DNA of 64,000 nt, from positions 11,763-75,762 of the forward strand of contig CAMUNT010000002.1 in assembly GCA_947090365.1 (NCBI GenBank), written 5' to 3'. A model generated the notes under the pieces. That model ran no database searches and had not been told where the DNA came from. It saw only the letters and a list, made by a program, of their open reading frames with translations. A program made the translations under genes and the position numbers. Positions within the stretch are counted from its first letter, which is position 1; each line of letters begins with the position of its first letter. Of the stretch, positions 25,967 to 35,561 are shown one piece after another. The stretch is from an uncultured Clostridia bacterium (GTDB lineage Bacteria > Bacillota > Clostridia > Christensenellales > Borkfalkiaceae).

Positions 25967-25991
25967 CGTATTTACGCAGTAAAACCAAAAT

Positions 25992-26693
25992 TTATTCTTT
26001 ATATAAAAATCTGTGACAGTTTTCGCACTCGGTAACCTCGCCTTGTGCGATTTTTTCTTTCCCGGCAATCGACAGCTCCATTCCGCATTTTGAACATCGG
26101 TCTCCCGCGACCGCGCAGATTATGGGAAAAATGCGCTCGCTCCGCTTATTTTCATAGCGCTTGAAGACTTCCGTCGGAATATCCTTCGCAAGCTTTTCAA
26201 GCTCCTTTTTTATAGCCTCCATTTCTGCAAGTTTATTTGTCTTATACTCCTTATAAACGGCAGTAAATTCGGCATATTGCTTCTGAACGGCAATAGTCTT
26301 CTTTTTCAGAGCCTTGTACTCTTCGTCGGCATTCTTTATAGTCTTTGAAAGCGCGTTTATTTCCGCCTTTAATGACTTCAATTTTTCTTGCAGCTGAGTT
26401 GCGTTTTTCTTATAGAATGCAATATCCGCGCCTTCGCCCACCAAATCGTCGAGATTTTCAAATTCTTTAAGCGTTTCGGCTATTTCCTCATACTTCTTGC
26501 TTATTTTCTGCAAATCAGTCTCGATTTCACGTGCCTTTGCGTCCATAGCTTCAAGCTTTTCGGGCGCTTTGTTAAGAAAGCTTTTACTCTGCGAATAATT
26601 TTTATATTCTTCAGAGCTTACCGCTTCGCGCTCGATTTTAAGAAGCTTCGAATCCTCTTCCTGATATTTAAGTAACTGTTCAATCTGCGTCAT
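25992..26693 (-). CDS. Coiled-coil protein with C-terminal C4 zinc ribbon (CT398-like)
   Basis: A 233-residue protein made of a long antiparallel coiled coil (about 1-175) and a C-terminal zinc ribbon with CSKCG (near 200) and CENCH (near 224). This is the CT398/zf-RING_7 architecture found beside nif3-like genes in many Firmicutes and Chlamydiae; the CT398 protein has been tied to type III secretion and sigma-54 interactions in Chlamydia, but no such systems are visible here. Last gene of the dgt-dnaG-sigA operon, 17 bases after nif3. Confidence 0.85.
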   Translation of the reverse strand: MTQIEQLLKYQEEDSKLLKIEREAVSSEEYKNYSQSKSFLNKAPEKLEAMDAKAREIETDLQKISKKYEEIAETLKEFENLDDLVGEGADIAFYKKNATQLQEKLKSLKAEINALSKTIKNADEEYKALKKKTIAVQKQYAEFTAVYKEYKTNKLAEMEAIKKELEKLAKDIPTEVFKRYENKRSERIFPIICAVAGDRCSKCGMELSIAGKEKIAQGEVTECENCHRFLYKE

Positions 26694-26710
26694 AATAACT
26701 CCTTTACCTT

Positions 26711-27478
26711 TTAAAGCAAATCCTTATCGGCAAAAAATGCCGTAGGAATTGAAAAATCAGTTGATATTTTTGTATATATTTTATTGAAACCGTAATTTTC
26801 CGCCGAATAATGCGTCAGATGAATTACGTTTATTCCCATTCCCAAAAGTCCCGCTATTTCGTGGTGCTTCATATCGGAAGATACGAAAACGTCTGCCCCG
26901 CGCGATTTTGCAAACGCTATTGCGTTATTATCACATCCCGCACCGCAAAATGAAGCGATTTTCTTAACCTGCCTGTCTGCGCCGTAGAACAGCGCGCGCT
27001 CGGTATTGAAGTTCGTACGCACTGACTTTTCAAGTTCGCTGAACTTTATAGCGTTCACGCTGTAAACTCTTCCGTATCCGCCGTCGGGAATATCCGCAAG
27101 AATTTCCGCTTTTTCGCCACCCAGCCCGCGCATTAAATAATAATCTATACCCGCAGGTGCAGAGTCGAAATTAAGATGCATTGAAATGACCGAAATTCCC
27201 GAACGCAAACAAGTCCCTATCGTATCATCGGCCGATATTCGCGAAATTCCGCCGTAAATTGCAGGATGATGCGTAACTATAAGGTTAAACCCGCGTTTTT
27301 TTGCCTCCTCAATCGCTTTAAACGATAAATCAAGCGAAAAAAGCGCACCCGTTATTTCTTGCTTGCAGTCAATTATAATACCGCTATTGTCGTACATCTT
27401 GTATTTCCTGCAAAACTCGTCGGAAAGTGCAATCGGTGCAACCTCTTCAAGCTTATCTAATATTTCTTCCAGCTTCAC
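26711..27478 (-). CDS. Nif3-like dinuclear metal centre protein
   Basis: A 255-residue member of the Nif3/YqfO/DUF34 family. The metal-site motif VTHHPAIYGG (near 69-78), the SMHLNFDSAPAGID segment (near 99-112) and the C-terminal HHEIAGLLGMGINVIHLTHYSAE (near 203-225) are visible. The family forms hexameric toroids with two metals per subunit; a GTP cyclohydrolase-like activity and roles in NAD or cofactor repair have been proposed, none settled. Start is a GTG (27476-27478) with GAGG upstream. It overlaps trmK by 26 bases, and trmK-nif3 adjacency after sigA is as in Bacillus. Confidence 0.92.
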   Translation of the reverse strand: MKLEEILDKLEEVAPIALSDEFCRKYKMYDNSGIIIDCKQEITGALFSLDLSFKAIEEAKKRGFNLIVTHHPAIYGGISRISADDTIGTCLRSGISVISMHLNFDSAPAGIDYYLMRGLGGEKAEILADIPDGGYGRVYSVNAIKFSELEKSVRTNFNTERALFYGADRQVKKIASFCGAGCDNNAIAFAKSRGADVFVSSDMKHHEIAGLLGMGINVIHLTHYSAENYGFNKIYTKISTDFSIPTAFFADKDLL

Positions 27479-28112
27479 CTTTTAAAACCTCTTCAATTTG
27501 TTTTATCTGACGCATCAAATCCCGACGGCTGTCAGCTGACATTTTATTTAATAAATAACTCTTCTTTTTTGCCAGTTCTTTGCTTAAATATTCGTAAAAA
27601 ACAGGATTATCCAGACTGTCTTTTCCGTAAAGCAACTGCTCTTTACCGTATTTCTGCGCCATACCCTTCATTCCCGAAATTATAAAATAATACTTTTTTC
27701 CGTCAGTAAAAATATCGTCCGTTCCGATAAAGCAATCGTTTTCAAGCAAAAACTTACGCAAAGCGCCGGCATTTTTCATAGGCTGAAACACGAACGACTT
27801 CGGTATAAATCCTTCGGAAAGAATTTTTATTATCTCTTCTCCTCCGATACCCGCAATTAAAACACAATCCACTTCACGTCCGATTTGTTTCAATCCGTCA
27901 CAGCAGACGGCTCGGCATTTATTCGCCGATATGTAATCCGCAAGCAATATTTCGGCTTTTTTTAAACACTTCTCGCTTATATCGGAAACTACTGCGCTAT
28001 CGCACAGGCCGTTTTTCAGCATATACTTGGCAACGTAGCCGTGATCGCAGGCCACGTCCGCAAAAATTTTGCACCGAGGAAGATACGAACAGAGTTTACT
28101 AATTCTGTCCAT
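27453..28112 (-). CDS. trmK: tRNA (adenine(22)-N1)-methyltransferase TrmK
   Basis: A 219-residue S-adenosylmethionine-dependent enzyme that makes m1A22 in tRNA in Gram-positive bacteria. The Rossmann start FADVACDHGYVAKYML (17-32), the acidic loop VSDISEKCLKKAEILL and the motif IAGIGGEEIIKIL near 87-99 are typical. The C-terminal helical domain follows. Its start shares a base with the sigA stop (TGATG), and it overlaps nif3. Confidence 0.93.
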   Translation of the reverse strand: MDRISKLCSYLPRCKIFADVACDHGYVAKYMLKNGLCDSAVVSDISEKCLKKAEILLADYISANKCRAVCCDGLKQIGREVDCVLIAGIGGEEIIKILSEGFIPKSFVFQPMKNAGALRKFLLENDCFIGTDDIFTDGKKYYFIISGMKGMAQKYGKEQLLYGKDSLDNPVFYEYLSKELAKKKSYLLNKMSADSRRDLMRQIKQIEEVLKGEAGRNIR

Positions 28113-29170
28113 CAGGTATCGAGAAAATCGCGTAAATGCTTGGAACGCGAAGGATGACGAAGTTTTCTGAGTGCTTTTGCCTCAATCTGCCTGATACGCT
28201 CACGTGTAACGTTAAATTCGCGGCCCACCTCTTCCAGTGTCCTAGGCCTGCCGTCGTCGACGCCGTAGCGCAGTCTTAATACCTTTTCCTCGCGCGGAGT
28301 AAGGCTGTTTAATACCACTAAAAGAGTTTCTTTCAGCATAGTGGTAGAAACCCTGTCCGACGGAGTTTCGCTCGATTCGTCCTCAACGAAATCGCCGAGA
28401 TGACTGTCCTCTTCCTCGCCGATAGGGGTTTCCAAAGATACGGGATCCTGTGCAATCTTCTGTATTTCGCGCACACGCTCTTCGCTGATATGCATTTCTT
28501 CGGCAATTTCGGCAGGAGTAGGTTCTCTGCCTAGCTTCTGCAACAGCACGCGGGAAACGCGCGTAAGCTTATTAATGGTTTCTACCATGTGTACGGGGAT
28601 ACGAATAGTCCTTGCCTGATCAGCAATGGCGCGGGTAATTGCCTGTCTTATCCACCAAGTTGCATAGGTTGAGAATTTAAAGCCTTTTTGATAGTCGAAC
28701 TTGTCCACTGCCTTCATAAGACCCAGATTTCCTTCCTGAATTAAGTCGAGGAAAAGCATACCTCTGCCGACGTATCTCTTTGCAATAGATACAACGAGGC
28801 GAAGGTTTGCCTCTGAAAGTTTTTTCTTTGCAGACTCGTCCCCCTCCTGTATTCTGCGGGCAAGCTCGATTTCATCATCGGTAGAAAGAAGCGGAACTCG
28901 GCCTATATCTTTAAGATACATTTTGACGGGATCGTCAAGTCCTATATCCAAAAGCGCCTGCTCGTACAGCTCCTTGTCACGCTCGGTTTCGTCGATTATC
29001 TGTATTCCCGATTCGGCAATAGATTTATAAACAAAGTCCATCTGCGTGGGCGTAGTTTCGTATTTTTCCATTATGTCGCAAAGTGCGTTTGTGGTAATAC
29101 TGCCCTTCGTTCCGTAATTGTCGATAATCTGTTTTAAAATTTCATTCAGCTTCTGTTCGGATAAACTCAT
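28112..29170 (-). CDS. sigA: RNA polymerase primary sigma factor SigA (RpoD)
   Basis: The housekeeping sigma-70 factor, 352 residues, with a short region 1.1 as in Firmicutes. Regions 1.2 to 2.4 ([39 protein letters not shown]..., [44 protein letters not shown]), region 3 and region 4.2 ([33 protein letters not shown]) are intact. The promoter set in this window, close to TTGACA-17-TATAAT, fits this factor. It overlaps dnaG by four bases (ATGA) and trmK by one. Confidence 0.98.
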   Translation of the reverse strand: MSLSEQKLNEILKQIIDNYGTKGSITTNALCDIMEKYETTPTQMDFVYKSIAESGIQIIDETERDKELYEQALLDIGLDDPVKMYLKDIGRVPLLSTDDEIELARRIQEGDESAKKKLSEANLRLVVSIAKRYVGRGMLFLDLIQEGNLGLMKAVDKFDYQKGFKFSTYATWWIRQAITRAIADQARTIRIPVHMVETINKLTRVSRVLLQKLGREPTPAEIAEEMHISEERVREIQKIAQDPVSLETPIGEEEDSHLGDFVEDESSETPSDRVSTTMLKETLLVVLNSLTPREEKVLRLRYGVDDGRPRTLEEVGREFNVTRERIRQIEAKALRKLRHPSRSKHLRDFLDT

Positions 29171-30957
29171 TTTATATCTCCGCTCTTTAATTTCTTCTTT
29201 TGCCGGGTAAGCTCTAAAATATTTTTTAATATTTCATTCCTAAGTAAAACATCACTTTCATTGTTAGCCTGCGTCTGTAATGCGTCTATTTTTTTATCCA
29301 AATCGTATATTTTCAGTTTTTTGATACAGTCGTAAAAGTAATCTTCGTTTACCTGTCCCGAAAGACGGCTTCCGTCGCTGAAATCGAGTATTCGGCACAG
29401 CTCTTCGTATTCGGGAGTATTTTCGTCGAAAAACTCAAACAGCTCGGCCGGCTGAATCCGCTCTTCAAGCAGTTTTTTCGATTTCAGATAATTTGCGATA
29501 ATGGAATGGACGTCGTTGCAGAACGGAATTTCAGAAATATCTCCTTCTGCATATTTCGCGCCGAAAAGATAAGCCGAAACCACGAAACGGGAAGCTTTGA
29601 CTGTAACCGAGGAGCTGTCCTTGCGCACAGTTTCGCTTTTGGGAACGGCGGTCTCCTTTACGGGTGCAGACCGCAAATCGCGGCTTAAAGATTCATACGT
29701 TATTCCTGTCTTGTCGCGCAGTTTCTTTAACAGTTCTTCCTGTTCGGATGCGCTTTCCGACGTTTTGACTATTTTTATAGCTTCGATAACGAATTTGCGC
29801 TTTTCATCGGCACGAGACATATCGAAGTTTTTTTCAAGTACGGAAAGTTTATAATCAATAAACGGCATAGCCGAATTCAGACACTGCCTATAACCGTCTG
29901 TTCCCCGTTGCTTTATCACGTCGTCGGGATCAAGTCCTTCCGGAAGAGGCACGACTTTAACGTTGATTCCCTCGTCTTTGAGAATTTCAAGACCGCGCAT
30001 ATTCGCTTTTTGCCCTGCGCCGTCGCCGTCATAGCTTATAAGTACGGAATCGGCATAACGCTTCAAAAGCCTTGCCTGCTCCTGCGTGAGTGAAGTACCC
30101 ATACTTGCTACTACGTTTTTAAACCCGGCCTGATACAGCGAAAGAGTATCCATATACCCTTCAACCATAATCACTTCTTTTATAGTTTGAGTTTTTCTCA
30201 ACTTTTTTAAAAGATTAATATTATAAAGAGTTTTGCTCTTATTGAAAAGAACGGTTTCCTTGGTATTTTTATACTTTGCAAAATCGGTCTTTTTAAGTAC
30301 CCTTCCGCCGAACGCCACAACCTCGTCCATTGCATTGATGACGGGGAATATAAGTCTTCCTCCCTGCGCATCGATAAGTCTGCCGTCTACTTCGTTGACT
30401 GTTCCGCTGTCAATAATATCCTGTTTAGAATAGCCCTTCGACAGCAGAAATTTAGGCAAATCGTTAAAATTCAGACTTGCACCGAGACCGAACGTCCGGA
30501 CTATATTCGACGGTATCTGCCGCTTTAAAATGTATTCCACGTGCGCGTCGGCTTTACCCGAATTAAGATTATTTAGGTAAAAGTGCGCGCAATCGTTCAT
30601 TATTTTAAGAAGCGCGTCGCGCTTTCTTTTAAGCTCTGCAGTTTTCTGATTATCAAACCCCGTCTGAGGCATCTGCAGACCTGCACGCTCGGAAAGCAGT
30701 TTTACGGCGTCCATAAAATCTATGTTTTCCATTTCGCGGACGAATTTGATCACGTCGCCCGACTCACCGCACCCGAAACAATGATAGTACTGATCTGTTT
30801 CATTTATGGCAAAGGAGGGCGTTTTTTCGTGGTGAAACGGACAGCAAGCCCAATAGCTTCCGCCCCGTCTGTCCAAAGTGACGTAACTGCCCGCAACATC
30901 TACAATATTTAGTTTTTCCTTTAAAGTTATCAAAAACTCTTGCAGTGCAGTTGCCAT
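29167..30957 (-). CDS. dnaG: DNA primase DnaG
   Basis: Synthesises RNA primers at the fork; 596 residues. The CHC2 zinc finger ([12 protein letters not shown]...[11 protein letters not shown], about 39-68), the TOPRIM catalytic centre ([11 protein letters not shown] near 264 and [11 protein letters not shown] near 302) and the C-terminal helicase-interaction region are present. It is the second gene of the dgt-dnaG-sigA-trmK-nif3-zinc ribbon operon, a macromolecular-synthesis type operon. Confidence 0.97.
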   Translation of the reverse strand: MATALQEFLITLKEKLNIVDVAGSYVTLDRRGGSYWACCPFHHEKTPSFAINETDQYYHCFGCGESGDVIKFVREMENIDFMDAVKLLSERAGLQMPQTGFDNQKTAELKRKRDALLKIMNDCAHFYLNNLNSGKADAHVEYILKRQIPSNIVRTFGLGASLNFNDLPKFLLSKGYSKQDIIDSGTVNEVDGRLIDAQGGRLIFPVINAMDEVVAFGGRVLKKTDFAKYKNTKETVLFNKSKTLYNINLLKKLRKTQTIKEVIMVEGYMDTLSLYQAGFKNVVASMGTSLTQEQARLLKRYADSVLISYDGDGAGQKANMRGLEILKDEGINVKVVPLPEGLDPDDVIKQRGTDGYRQCLNSAMPFIDYKLSVLEKNFDMSRADEKRKFVIEAIKIVKTSESASEQEELLKKLRDKTGITYESLSRDLRSAPVKETAVPKSETVRKDSSSVTVKASRFVVSAYLFGAKYAEGDISEIPFCNDVHSIIANYLKSKKLLEERIQPAELFEFFDENTPEYEELCRILDFSDGSRLSGQVNEDYFYDCIKKLKIYDLDKKIDALQTQANNESDVLLRNEILKNILELTRQKKKLKSGDIK

Positions 30958-30963
30958 AAATAT

Positions 30964-31980
30964 TTAATCTAAAAAAGTCCAGCCCTTAGGCACGAATATA
31001 CTGTTAAACTTAAAAACCGCGTATCTGTCCGTCATCGAAGATATATAATCGCAAACTACCTGTTCGCGCGGAAATTTATCAAGCAGGGAAATATACGTTT
31101 GAGGCATCTCTTTGCAGTTTTCGATAAAATACGAGTACATTTCTGTAAGCATTCTTTCAGCCTTTTCTTCCTCGCTTTTGGCCGTACTGCTGTAATAGAC
31201 CCTTTTAAACATAAACGCGCGAAGCTTTTCGCTTGCCTCTTCAACGAACTTATCCATTTTAACGTCGTTTTTGCCGTTTGAATTATTGTAAATCGAAGTT
31301 ATGGCGGTGTTAATGCGTTGCTTCGAAGTATTTCCAAGCACTTCGATAATTTCTTTGGGAATATCGTCGACAGAAAGAATTCCCGCGCGGACAGCGTCGT
31401 CCAGATCGTGGTTTATATAAGCAATTCTATCTGCAAGCGAAACACATTTACCTTCAAGCGTTACGGGCTTACCGCTCTTTTTGTGGTTTAAAATCCCGTC
31501 GCGCACCTCAAAAGTGAGGTTCAACCCCCTGCCATCTTTTTCTAAAACGTCCACAACGCGCAACGACTGAACGTTATGCTCGAACCCGGCAGGATTAAGT
31601 CTGTTTAATATCCGCTCTCCGCTGTGACCGAATGGCGTATGACCTAAATCGTGTCCCAGTGCGATAGCTTCGGCAAGATCCTCGTTAAGCGACAAGGCGC
31701 GCGCAATACTGCGCGAAATCTGAGCCACGTCCAGCGTGTGCGTAAGGCGGGTTATGTAATGGTCGCCTTGCGGTGAAAAGAAAACCTGCGTTTTGTTCTT
31801 TAATCTTCTGAACGACTTACAATAAATAAGCCTGTCCCTGTCGCGCTGAAAATCGGTGCGCATTGCGCACGGTTCCTCTTCACGCGCTCTTCCGCGCGTG
31901 TTCTCGGAAAGTACTGCATATGGCGACAAAAACGCCTTTTCAATCTGATAGGTCTTTTCTTTAAGTGAAAAATTTTTCAT
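30964..31980 (-). CDS. dgt: Deoxyguanosinetriphosphate triphosphohydrolase-like protein
   Basis: A 338-residue HD-domain dNTPase. The metal-binding motif H...HD...D is clear: ITRLTHTLDVAQISRSIARAL (near 74-94) and ALGHDLGHTPFGHSGE (near 107-122), with SLADRIAYINHDLDDAV near 182-198. The family cleaves dNTPs to nucleoside and triphosphate, balancing the dNTP pool. It heads the dnaG operon six bases before dnaG, an arrangement known in Clostridia. A TATAAT at 31990-31995 lies nine bases before the ATG, with AAGG between. Confidence 0.93.
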   Translation of the reverse strand: MKNFSLKEKTYQIEKAFLSPYAVLSENTRGRAREEEPCAMRTDFQRDRDRLIYCKSFRRLKNKTQVFFSPQGDHYITRLTHTLDVAQISRSIARALSLNEDLAEAIALGHDLGHTPFGHSGERILNRLNPAGFEHNVQSLRVVDVLEKDGRGLNLTFEVRDGILNHKKSGKPVTLEGKCVSLADRIAYINHDLDDAVRAGILSVDDIPKEIIEVLGNTSKQRINTAITSIYNNSNGKNDVKMDKFVEEASEKLRAFMFKRVYYSSTAKSEEEKAERMLTEMYSYFIENCKEMPQTYISLLDKFPREQVVCDYISSMTDRYAVFKFNSIFVPKGWTFLD

Positions 31981-32034
31981 TACCTTATTATTATACGAAA
32001 AAAAATTATTTTTTCCTTTTTTTTATCGAATAAA

Positions 32035-32073
32035 GTAAAAAATACCGCTTACGAACAATCTGAAAGCGGTATC
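32035..32073 (-). terminator. Terminator of the shikimate operon
   Basis: ATACCGCTT (32042-32050) pairs with AAGCGGTAT (32064-32072); a run of Ts follows on the minus strand. Confidence 0.85.
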
Positions 32074-32094
32074 TTATTAAACTATGTTACATAT

Positions 32095-32820
32095 TTACTT
32101 TGCAAAGCCCCCACCGACGGAAAGAACTTCGCCTGTTACATAGTCGGCTTCTGACAGATATACGCACGCCTTTGCAACGTCCTCAGGATAGCCGATGCGC
32201 CCTGCGGGAATTTGAGATATAAGCTGTTCCATTTCGGCCGCAGTTAAATCGGAATTCATCTGCGTGTCGATAACCCCGGGGGATACGCAGTTTACCCGCA
32301 CCTTAGACGGTGCAAGCTCCTTTGCAAGCGCTTTTGTAAAAGCGATAAGCGCGCCTTTTGAAGCGGAATAGGCTACTTCACAGCTGGCACCCACTTCGCC
32401 CCAGATTGACGAAATATTAATTATACAACCGCCTCCGTTTCCTATCATTCTGTCGGCAACAGCTTTCGAACACAAGAACGCACCGCAGGTATTCACTGCA
32501 AATATCTTGTTCCAATCCGCAAGAGCTGTATCCTGAATTACACGGATTAACGAAATACCGGCATTGTTTACAAGCACGTCAAGCGTGTCGTAAATAGAAA
32601 AATATTCTTTAAACATCGCCCTTACCTGCGCTTCGTCCGAAACGTCGGCACGCATAAGCACCGGGCAGTAGCCAAGCATATTGAACTCTTCCTGCGTGGC
32701 AAGGGCGCTACGCTCATCGTTACAATAATTTATAACAACCTCGTAGCCATGCTTTAAAAATTCAAGAGCAATCGCCTTACCTATTCCTTTCGTTCCACCC
32801 GTAACCAGCACAGTTTTCAT
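32095..32820 (-). CDS. Short-chain dehydrogenase/reductase, FabG-like
   Basis: A 241-residue classical SDR with the cofactor site VTGGTKGIGKAIA (5-17), the NNAG motif (near 86-89), and the catalytic Ser, Tyr and Lys in INISSIWGE...YSASKGAL (near 137-159). NADP preference and substrate cannot be told. It resembles FabG (3-oxoacyl-ACP reductase) in length, but it stands at the end of the shikimate operon, one base overlapping aroK, with no fatty-acid genes near; a different oxidoreductase role is equally possible. Confidence 0.85.
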   Translation of the reverse strand: MKTVLVTGGTKGIGKAIALEFLKHGYEVVINYCNDERSALATQEEFNMLGYCPVLMRADVSDEAQVRAMFKEYFSIYDTLDVLVNNAGISLIRVIQDTALADWNKIFAVNTCGAFLCSKAVADRMIGNGGGCIINISSIWGEVGASCEVAYSASKGALIAFTKALAKELAPSKVRVNCVSPGVIDTQMNSDLTAAEMEQLISQIPAGRIGYPEDVAKACVYLSEADYVTGEVLSVGGGFAK

Positions 32821-33326
32821 TATTTTCTCCGCTTCATTTCGTCTGTTATTTTTTTTAGTACTTCCTCAGGCGTCAGACCGTCGGTATCGATTATTAAGTC
32901 CGCAACTCTTTCGTAAATAGGCGTCCTTTCTTCGTATAGTTTGGTAAGCCGCTCTTTTCTGTCACCCGAAAGTAAAGGTCTCGAAGCGTCGCCTTCCAAT
33001 CTTTTTAAAAGAGTTTCTAATCCCGTTCTCAGATATACGACGTCGCCGTTTTCTTTAAAAAGCCGCACGTTCTCTTCGCGCAACACGGCGCCACCTCCGG
33101 TTGAAACGAAAGCGTCGTCTCCGTAGTTGCAAATTTCGCGTATCACCTCGGTTTCCAGTTCGCGGAAATATTCTTCGCCGTAGTCGGAAAATATTGTGCT
33201 TATATCGCCGTGGCGACTTGTAATGAATGCGTCGGTATCGTAAATCTGCTCGTGACAAAGACTTTCATACAGCTCGATTACCGTCGTTTTGCCACATCCC
33301 GGCATACCGATTAAAAACGTTTTCAT
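32820..33326 (-). CDS. aroK: Shikimate kinase
   Basis: Phosphorylates shikimate at the 3-hydroxyl. The 168-residue protein has Walker A GMPGCGKTT (8-16), the shikimate-binding DTDAFI (near 31) and the conserved FRELETEVIREI and STGGGAVLREENV segments (near 54-82), plus the lid R residues near 117. It overlaps aroQ by four bases. Confidence 0.95.
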   Translation of the reverse strand: MKTFLIGMPGCGKTTVIELYESLCHEQIYDTDAFITSRHGDISTIFSDYGEEYFRELETEVIREICNYGDDAFVSTGGGAVLREENVRLFKENGDVVYLRTGLETLLKRLEGDASRPLLSGDRKERLTKLYEERTPIYERVADLIIDTDGLTPEEVLKKITDEMKRRK

Positions 33327-33736
33327 AGCTTAAAGCTTTCGCCTGCCAGAATATAGCTGTTTTTACCGAATCCGCATATAACGCCCTTACATACTTCCGA
33401 CAAAACCGATTTATGCCTGAATTCTTCCCTTGCGTGTATGTTCGACATATGAACTTCCACTACAGGAATTTTAATTGACGCGATTGCATCGCGGATTGCA
33501 TAACTGTAATGGGTGAACGCACCCGCATTCAAAATAATGCCGTCGAAATCTTCCGCACACTGAATTGCCGTACAGATATCACCCTCGTTATTGCTTTGAT
33601 AAAATTCGCATTCGTCGCCGTAAAAATAATTTACGATTTCATAATTGATTTCATCAAGCGTCTGCGTTCCGTACACGTCCTGCTCGCGTTGACCGGTCAT
33701 ATTCAGATTTACGCCGTTTATAAATAAAAGCCTCAT
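33323..33736 (-). CDS. aroQ: Type II 3-dehydroquinate dehydratase
   Basis: Dehydrates 3-dehydroquinate to 3-dehydroshikimate. The 137-residue protein shows the type II motifs FINGVNLNMTGQRE (4-17; the usual P-N-L-N is V-N-L-N), YQSNNEGDI (near 44-52), ILNAGAFTHYSYAIRDAI (near 69-86) and EVHMSNIHAREEFRHKS (near 94-110). The catalytic Tyr normally following LG-R-P/Q is replaced in position by the QDVYG stretch, within family variation. Overlaps its neighbours by four bases each. Confidence 0.93.
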   Translation of the reverse strand: MRLLFINGVNLNMTGQREQDVYGTQTLDEINYEIVNYFYGDECEFYQSNNEGDICTAIQCAEDFDGIILNAGAFTHYSYAIRDAIASIKIPVVEVHMSNIHAREEFRHKSVLSEVCKGVICGFGKNSYILAGESFKL

Positions 33737-34533
33737 ATAAACTCCTCCCCAAACTTATTAAACAATCGTTTTGCCTCCGCTTCGTCGGCAGGTTTTTCAA
33801 AAAATATGCACTGCGCATAATACGCTTGATAAAACAGCATTGCTTCCCCGTTTATTATCCGTTTACCGCAATTTTCCGCAATGCGCAGAAACTCGCTTTT
33901 TTTAGGCGTATAAATCAAATCAACCGCAACCTCGCATTGATTTATTATTTCTTCACTTACGGGGGAAACTCCCTCCGTAGAGTGCATACCGATACCTGTT
34001 GCGTTAATTATAACATAATATGCCTTGCTGTCAATGCCCGTAATAGCCTTTACGCCGGAAAATTCTTCTTCAAGGCTTTTAGCCATTTCGGTCTTCGTAT
34101 CGTATACGTAAACGCTTGCACCGCTGTCCGTAAGCTTTTTGGCAACGCTTCTGCCTGCTCCGCCGGCGCCAAGCAAAAGTACGGTCTTGCCGTTAACATC
34201 AACGCCGTTGTTTTTAAGCATAAGCATAAAACCTAAACCGTCGGTATTGTGCCCCGACATATCGCAAATTCTTACCGTATTGACCGCACCGAACAGTTTT
34301 GCATCGCCCTTGATCTTTTCAAGATACGGCATTATACTAAGCTTGTACGGTATCGTAACGTTGAAACCGTCGTATTCTTTAAACAGCTTTCCCGCGGTTG
34401 CATCAAATTCGCACTCGGGAATCGAAATCTTGCAATATTCAAGATTACTGCCGGTATTCTTTGCAATGAACGCGTGAATTTCCGGACTTAAAGACTTTGA
34501 AACATCCTTGCCTATAACCGCTAATTTTTTCAT
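33733..34533 (-). CDS. aroE: Shikimate dehydrogenase
   Basis: Reduces 3-dehydroshikimate to shikimate with NADPH. I chose the ATG at 34531-34533 (MKKLAVIGKDVSKSLSPEIH, 266 residues) because it carries AAGGA seven bases upstream and overlaps the aroB stop as ATGA; the frame extends seven codons upstream. Substrate-binding SKSLSP (13-18), the catalytic Lys in NVTIPYKLS (near 58-66), and the nucleotide site LLLGAGGAGRSVAKKL (near 119-134) are visible. Confidence 0.95.
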   Translation of the reverse strand: MKKLAVIGKDVSKSLSPEIHAFIAKNTGSNLEYCKISIPECEFDATAGKLFKEYDGFNVTIPYKLSIMPYLEKIKGDAKLFGAVNTVRICDMSGHNTDGLGFMLMLKNNGVDVNGKTVLLLGAGGAGRSVAKKLTDSGASVYVYDTKTEMAKSLEEEFSGVKAITGIDSKAYYVIINATGIGMHSTEGVSPVSEEIINQCEVAVDLIYTPKKSEFLRIAENCGKRIINGEAMLFYQAYYAQCIFFEKPADEAEAKRLFNKFGEEFI

Positions 34534-35561
34534 TTGGCTTCCTTTAAAAAACACACGTATTCGTTGTAATCAAGAATAATTTCCGTACTTTCCCCCTCTT
34601 TTTTGGGTACTATAAGTGAAATACTTTCATCGGTATTTTTTTTGTCCATTACGGCAACCCTTGCCGATTTTTCAATATCGGTATATTCGGGAATTTTTAC
34701 GACTTTTTTAATAAGACGTCTTAAATTTTCGTAATATTTTCCGCCACCGATGTTCAGCTTTTCCGCTATAGACATCTCGTAATACGTGCCTATCAGCACA
34801 TATTCGCCATGTGATTTTCTTCGGTAATACAGCTCTAACGCGTGCCCTGTAGTGTGCCCCAGGTTGAGTGTCTTTCTCGTTCCGTTCAAATCGCGTTCGT
34901 CGGCTAAAACCACACGCGCTTTATGGCGTATACACTCGGGAACTATCGAACCGAGAAAATTAAGATCGAAAAGGTTCTCCTCATTTTTTAACAGCGTGTC
35001 AAATATATTTTTATCAAGTGCGCCGTACTTTATAATTTCACCCAGCCCGCACCTTATTTCGCGCGCTGGCAAAGTCTTTAAAAATAGCGGGTCGACTATA
35101 ACTTCCCGAGGTTGATAAAACGTACCGATAAGATTTTTTATATTTTTAAAGTCGACAGCCGTTTTCCCGCCGACGGAGCTGTCAACCTGCGCAAGCAAAG
35201 TAGTAGGAATCTGCACAAGCTTCACTCCGCGCATATAAAGCGACGAGGCGAGCCCCGCTATATCGCCTATCACTCCACCGCCGAACGCAATAACGGTACA
35301 GTTGCGCTTTATCCCCTCATCCGCCATTGCATTCAAAATTCCCGTAAGCTTTGCAAGGCTTTTACTCTTCTCTCCTGCGGGAATTATTTTGACGGGCACA
35401 CATGGAAAATACTCTTCGATTAAATTGGAATACAATTTATATACAATTGTATCCGTAACGATAAATTTACGCCCTTCAATTTGCGGGGCATACTTTACAA
35501 AAGCCCCCTCACCGCAATGTATTATGCTTGAACTTTCCGCATTTAATAATATATCGGTCAT
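34530..35561 (-). CDS. aroB: 3-Dehydroquinate synthase
   Basis: Converts DAHP to 3-dehydroquinate with NAD and a divalent metal. The 343-residue protein shows AFGGGVIGDIAGLASSLYMRG (near 92-112), PTTLLAQVDSSVGGKTAVDF (near 118-137), and the metal ligands in GEIIKYG and LGHTTGHALE (near 233). The product feeds aroQ two genes downstream. Four-base overlaps on both sides. Confidence 0.96.
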   Translation of the reverse strand: MTDILLNAESSSIIHCGEGAFVKYAPQIEGRKFIVTDTIVYKLYSNLIEEYFPCVPVKIIPAGEKSKSLAKLTGILNAMADEGIKRNCTVIAFGGGVIGDIAGLASSLYMRGVKLVQIPTTLLAQVDSSVGGKTAVDFKNIKNLIGTFYQPREVIVDPLFLKTLPAREIRCGLGEIIKYGALDKNIFDTLLKNEENLFDLNFLGSIVPECIRHKARVVLADERDLNGTRKTLNLGHTTGHALELYYRRKSHGEYVLIGTYYEMSIAEKLNIGGGKYYENLRRLIKKVVKIPEYTDIEKSARVAVMDKKNTDESISLIVPKKEGESTEIILDYNEYVCFLKEAK

